Shown here: positions 31,946-34,277 of the stretch, piece after piece
Numbering within the stretch: the first letter of the stretch is position 1
Layout: each line of letters starts with the position of its first letter
Assembly (NCBI GenBank): GCA_038244815.1
Contig: JBBRTB010000037.1
Coordinates: forward strand, 1 to 34,277
Source: DASVHS01 sp038244815
GTDB taxonomy: Bacteria > Acidobacteriota > Thermoanaerobaculia > Gp7-AA8
Reading direction: 5' to 3'
Length of the DNA: 34,277 nt
The notes under the pieces: generated by a model
The model's database searches: none
The model's input: the letters and a program-made list of their open reading frames with translations, nothing else
What the model was told of the DNA's origin: nothing
Translations under genes and position numbers: made by a program

Positions 31946-33112
31946 TCAGCGGCGCCGCGGATTGAGCACCCGCTTCGACGTGGATGCCGATCTCGACTCG
32001 TACATCGCATCGTCGGCCGCGCGAAGGGCCTCCTCCGGCCTCCCCCCGGGCGGCATCTCCGAATAGCCGGCCGAGAAGGCGATCCGGGGGAACGCCGCTT
32101 CACGCAGGCGGCCGCGCAGTCTGGCCAGCCGCTCATCGATGGCACGGGCGTCGAGCCCGCTGGCGACGATCACGAACTCATCGCCGCCGTACCGAACGAC
32201 GGCATCGTCAGGGCGGAAGCACGCCTGCAGCGCGGCAGCGAACTCGCGCAGACAATCGTCGCCCACGCCGTGACCGTGAAGATCGTTGATCTCCTTGAAC
32301 TCATCGAGATCGAGGAAGAGGAACATCGCGCCGGCCGGCTGGACGGCCCGCAGAATGGATGGCAGGGCGCGGCGATTGGCCAGACCGGTCAGCGGATCGC
32401 GGTCGGCCAGCGCGCGCAGATCCTCCTGCGCGGCCAGGAGCTCGCGGTTGGAATCACGCAGCTCCGATTGAATCCGCTCCGAGATCACCAGCACGCATCC
32501 CAGTGCCAGGAACCATTCCGCGCCGGTGTCGAAGGAGGAGGAAGCGGCGACGAAGGAGCGCGCATGTGCGCTCCACATCGTATGGAGACTCTCATTGGCG
32601 ATCGCGTACGCGGTCGCTTCGGCCAGCGCGACGGCGGCACGCACCGTCAGTCCGGCGGCAAGCCAGATCACCACACGCCGCTTCTGGCGGCGGACCAGAA
32701 CAACCGCCGCGGCGACGAACACAATCGCCAGCGTGCCGTGCAGCACCAGGCCGAGCAGCATGATCGAGTCGAGCAGGATGCCGCCGGCGACGCCGTATAG
32801 CGCGATTCCGATCCAGCGCTGGCGGCTGGTCAGCCGCACCAGGCCCGAGCCTTCGATGATCATCACCACGAACGCGATCTTGGCGGCGAGATACGCCCCG
32901 CTCACGACCCGGACGGCGAAGGCATTGCCCGGCTGGACCACCCAGAAGGTGAGCGTGACCAGCAGCGCGATCAGGTTGGCGATCCAGGCCCGCTTCCACC
33001 ACAGAACCTCGGGGCGGCGCACCGAGCGCGAGAGCGCCACGAAAAACACGGCGATCATGAACGCCGACGTCAGCTGGACCGCGGTGCTCCAGCGCCACAG
33101 CAGGATATCCAT
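31946..33112 (-). CDS. Membrane-bound diguanylate cyclase (GGDEF)
   Basis: A 388-residue protein. The N-terminal 210 residues form about six to seven membrane helices, a MASE-like sensor of unrecognised type. A short coiled stretch (SERIQSELRDSNRELLAAQEDL) leads to the GGDEF domain (about 237-380). The active site GGDEF is intact at 309-313. The inhibitory site RxxD is present as Arg300-Pro-Asp-Asp303, five residues before it, so the enzyme should make cyclic di-GMP and be product-inhibited. No EAL domain follows. The start lies 12 bases after the S9 peptidase stop on the same strand, so cotranscription is likely. A PilZ protein at 10792 is a possible but unlinked effector. Confidence 0.93.
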   Translation of the reverse strand: MDILLWRWSTAVQLTSAFMIAVFFVALSRSVRRPEVLWWKRAWIANLIALLVTLTFWVVQPGNAFAVRVVSGAYLAAKIAFVVMIIEGSGLVRLTSRQRWIGIALYGVAGGILLDSIMLLGLVLHGTLAIVFVAAAVVLVRRQKRRVVIWLAAGLTVRAAVALAEATAYAIANESLHTMWSAHARSFVAASSSFDTGAEWFLALGCVLVISERIQSELRDSNRELLAAQEDLRALADRDPLTGLANRRALPSILRAVQPAGAMFLFLDLDEFKEINDLHGHGVGDDCLREFAAALQACFRPDDAVVRYGGDEFVIVASGLDARAIDERLARLRGRLREAAFPRIAFSAGYSEMPPGGRPEEALRAADDAMYESRSASTSKRVLNPRRR

Positions 33113-33124
33113 TGAGAAGTCAGG

Positions 33125-34108
33125 TCATTGTAGAGGAGCGACCAGTCCGGCGTCGTAGAGGTCGATCGGCTTCCCCTGCAGGTACTTGTCGAACCAGTTG
33201 ACGATGTGCTCGAGACGCTCGACGCGATGCCAGGGCCTGCCCGAACGCGACAGCTCGTGCGACTCGCCGGGAAAGCGGATCATCACCACCGGCCGGTGCA
33301 GATACTTGAGCGCGCGGAACATCATCTCCCCGCCGCTGGTGGGCGGCGTGCGGAAGTCGGCCTCTCCCTCGATCAGCATCAGCGGCGTGTGCACCCGCTC
33401 GATGTAGGTGATGGGCGACCGCGCATGGTAATCGGCCCGGTCCTGCCACGGCGCTTTGCGGAACCAGCTCGGCTGGAACAGCGTGAAGTCGGCCGTGTAC
33501 CAGAAGCCGGCCCAGTCGGCGATGTCGCGCTGCGACACGGCCGCGGCGAACCGGCTGGTCTGGGTGATCGTCCAGTTCGTGAGCAGCCCGCCGCCGCTCC
33601 CTCCGGTCACGCCGAGCTTCTTCGGATCGGCGATGCCGCGGCGCACCATCTCGTCCACTCCGGCCATCAGATCCTTGTAGTCATCGCCGGGGTAGCGGTA
33701 CTGGATGATGTTCCCGAACTCCTGGCCGTATGTGGAGCTGCCGCGAGGATTCGGATAAAGCACGACATAGCCCTTCGCCGCCATCCACTGGAACTCATGG
33801 TCGAACGTATAGCCGTACGCGGCGTGCTGGCCGCCGTGGATGTTGAGGATCATGGGATAGCGACGGCCGGGCTCGTACCCCGGCGGCTTCTGGATCCAGG
33901 TCTCGATCTTCCTGCCGTCGAAACTCGTGTAGGTGAGCTCGATGCGATCCTCTCTGAAGTCGCAAAGATCGAGAACACACTCGCTGAGGTTCCGACAGGT
34001 ATCGTCGTACCGTCTGATGCCTCGCGAGTGAGGTTCGTCTCGAAGAGCACAGGAATTGAAGCGGGGATCGATCCTACCCTTCCATGTCCTTGATCTCCTT
34101 CCCCTGCA
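33125..34108 (-). pseudogene. S9 prolyl-oligopeptidase catalytic domain, 5'-truncated
   Basis: The alpha/beta-hydrolase domain of an S9 peptidase is complete. ELTYTSFDGRKIETWIQKPP opens it, followed by NIHGGQHAAYGY. The nucleophile serine is in TGGSGGGL, the Asp in EGEADFRTP and the His in ESHEL. The beta-propeller of about 400 residues that should precede it is missing. The frame stays open upstream to a TGA at 34109-34111, but codons beyond about 34000 do not resemble the family and contain no ATG or GTG; the first ATG (33853) is inside the domain. The gene has therefore lost its 5' part by deletion or rearrangement. The last 242 codons could still yield a catalytic-domain fragment. Confidence 0.75.
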
Positions 34109-34145
34109 TCAGAAACTTCACGTCTTCGACCACGCTCCCTGTGTG
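34074..34145 (-). pseudogene. Short gene remnant, possibly an amidohydrolase C-terminus
   Basis: Between two stop codons one minus-strand frame reads GSVVEDVKFLMQGKEIKDM. This resembles the C-terminal strand of amidohydrolases (VEDVxFVMKxGK). It overlaps the truncated 5' end of the S9 gene in another frame. The match is short and unverified. Confidence 0.25.
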
Positions 34146-34277
34146 TCAACATCGAATGAGACAGCAGCCTGAGGGAAATTAGAGTAGTTACGGGGCGGTG
34201 AATGCGGGAGCGATGTTGAAGACTGGAAAGCTTGAAGCAGTTGACGTAGAGGCAGTCGCTGTTGACGGTGAGTCACC
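34146..34277. other. No gene supported at the right edge
   Basis: All minus-strand frames here are short, low in complexity or broken, and the base composition is more AT-rich than the neighbours. It may be part of an insertion element or rearranged sequence continuing outside the window. I see no terminal repeat. Confidence 0.4.

Noticed and set aside
1..34277. tRNA, rRNA, riboswitch or replication origin
   Set aside because: No tRNA cloverleaf-like, rRNA-like or riboswitch-like conserved segments and no DnaA-box cluster were noticed by eye; a covariance search was not possible.

Overview
This 34.3 kb window is GC-rich, densely coding chromosomal DNA. It reads as a soil or sediment Acidobacteriota-type genome, perhaps Thermoanaerobaculia or Vicinamibacteria. 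That placement is inferred from the gene mix: several signal-peptide-bearing hydrolases (two M13 metallopeptidases, a penicillin-acylase-family enzyme, an amidase-signature enzyme, an S9 peptidase), a membrane-anchored Ser/Thr kinase, an Lhr-type helicase, a lamin-tail/Ig secreted protein and a bacterial GlnRS. No rRNA or tRNA gene was seen.

Layout. Positions 1-59 hold the first codons of an IS630-type transposase leaving the window. From 161 to 3563 on the minus strand lie a secreted protein, an unknown cytoplasmic protein, a double zinc-ribbon protein and glnS. A Ser/Thr kinase (3644-5089, +) converges on a single-domain response regulator (5184-5573, -), with a 29-bp perfect inverted repeat between them. 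A large penicillin-acylase-family hydrolase (5626-8418, -) diverges from an OmpW-like barrel protein that is coupled to a GH13 trehalose-synthase-like enzyme. PilZ, HNH endonuclease and micro-ORF genes follow on the plus strand, then a secreted metallo-beta-lactamase-fold protein, a small unknown protein and a compact alcohol dehydrogenase.

The 15.8-25.6 kb part has two paralogous M13 peptidases on opposite strands. They flank a frameshifted secreted-protein gene, a repeat-rich secreted protein and an arsR-SRPBCC-secreted protein operon. An amidase follows. From 25.9 to 31.7 kb a histidine phosphatase diverges from a serine hydrolase, which reads without a stop codon into an Lhr-type helicase. 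A small membrane protein, a diguanylate cyclase and a 5'-truncated S9 peptidase close the window on the minus strand. The last 250 bases look like a patchwork of gene remnants.

The most unusual content is not a protein but the intergenic DNA. Almost every gap from 12 kb onward carries simple-repeat elements of recurring types: (GGTGCTC)n heptamers, (GGTCGTG)n arrays folding back on their complement, and a 42-nt hairpin element with two 40/42-identical copies in opposite orientation. One heptamer array fills the serine hydrolase/helicase junction and leaves the reading frame open across it. An 8-bp tandem duplication explains the one clear frameshift. The arsR promoter is the best-defined regulatory site: the start codon lies in the centre of a perfect 10-bp-arm palindrome just downstream of a perfect -35 box, which predicts an autoregulated leaderless transcript.
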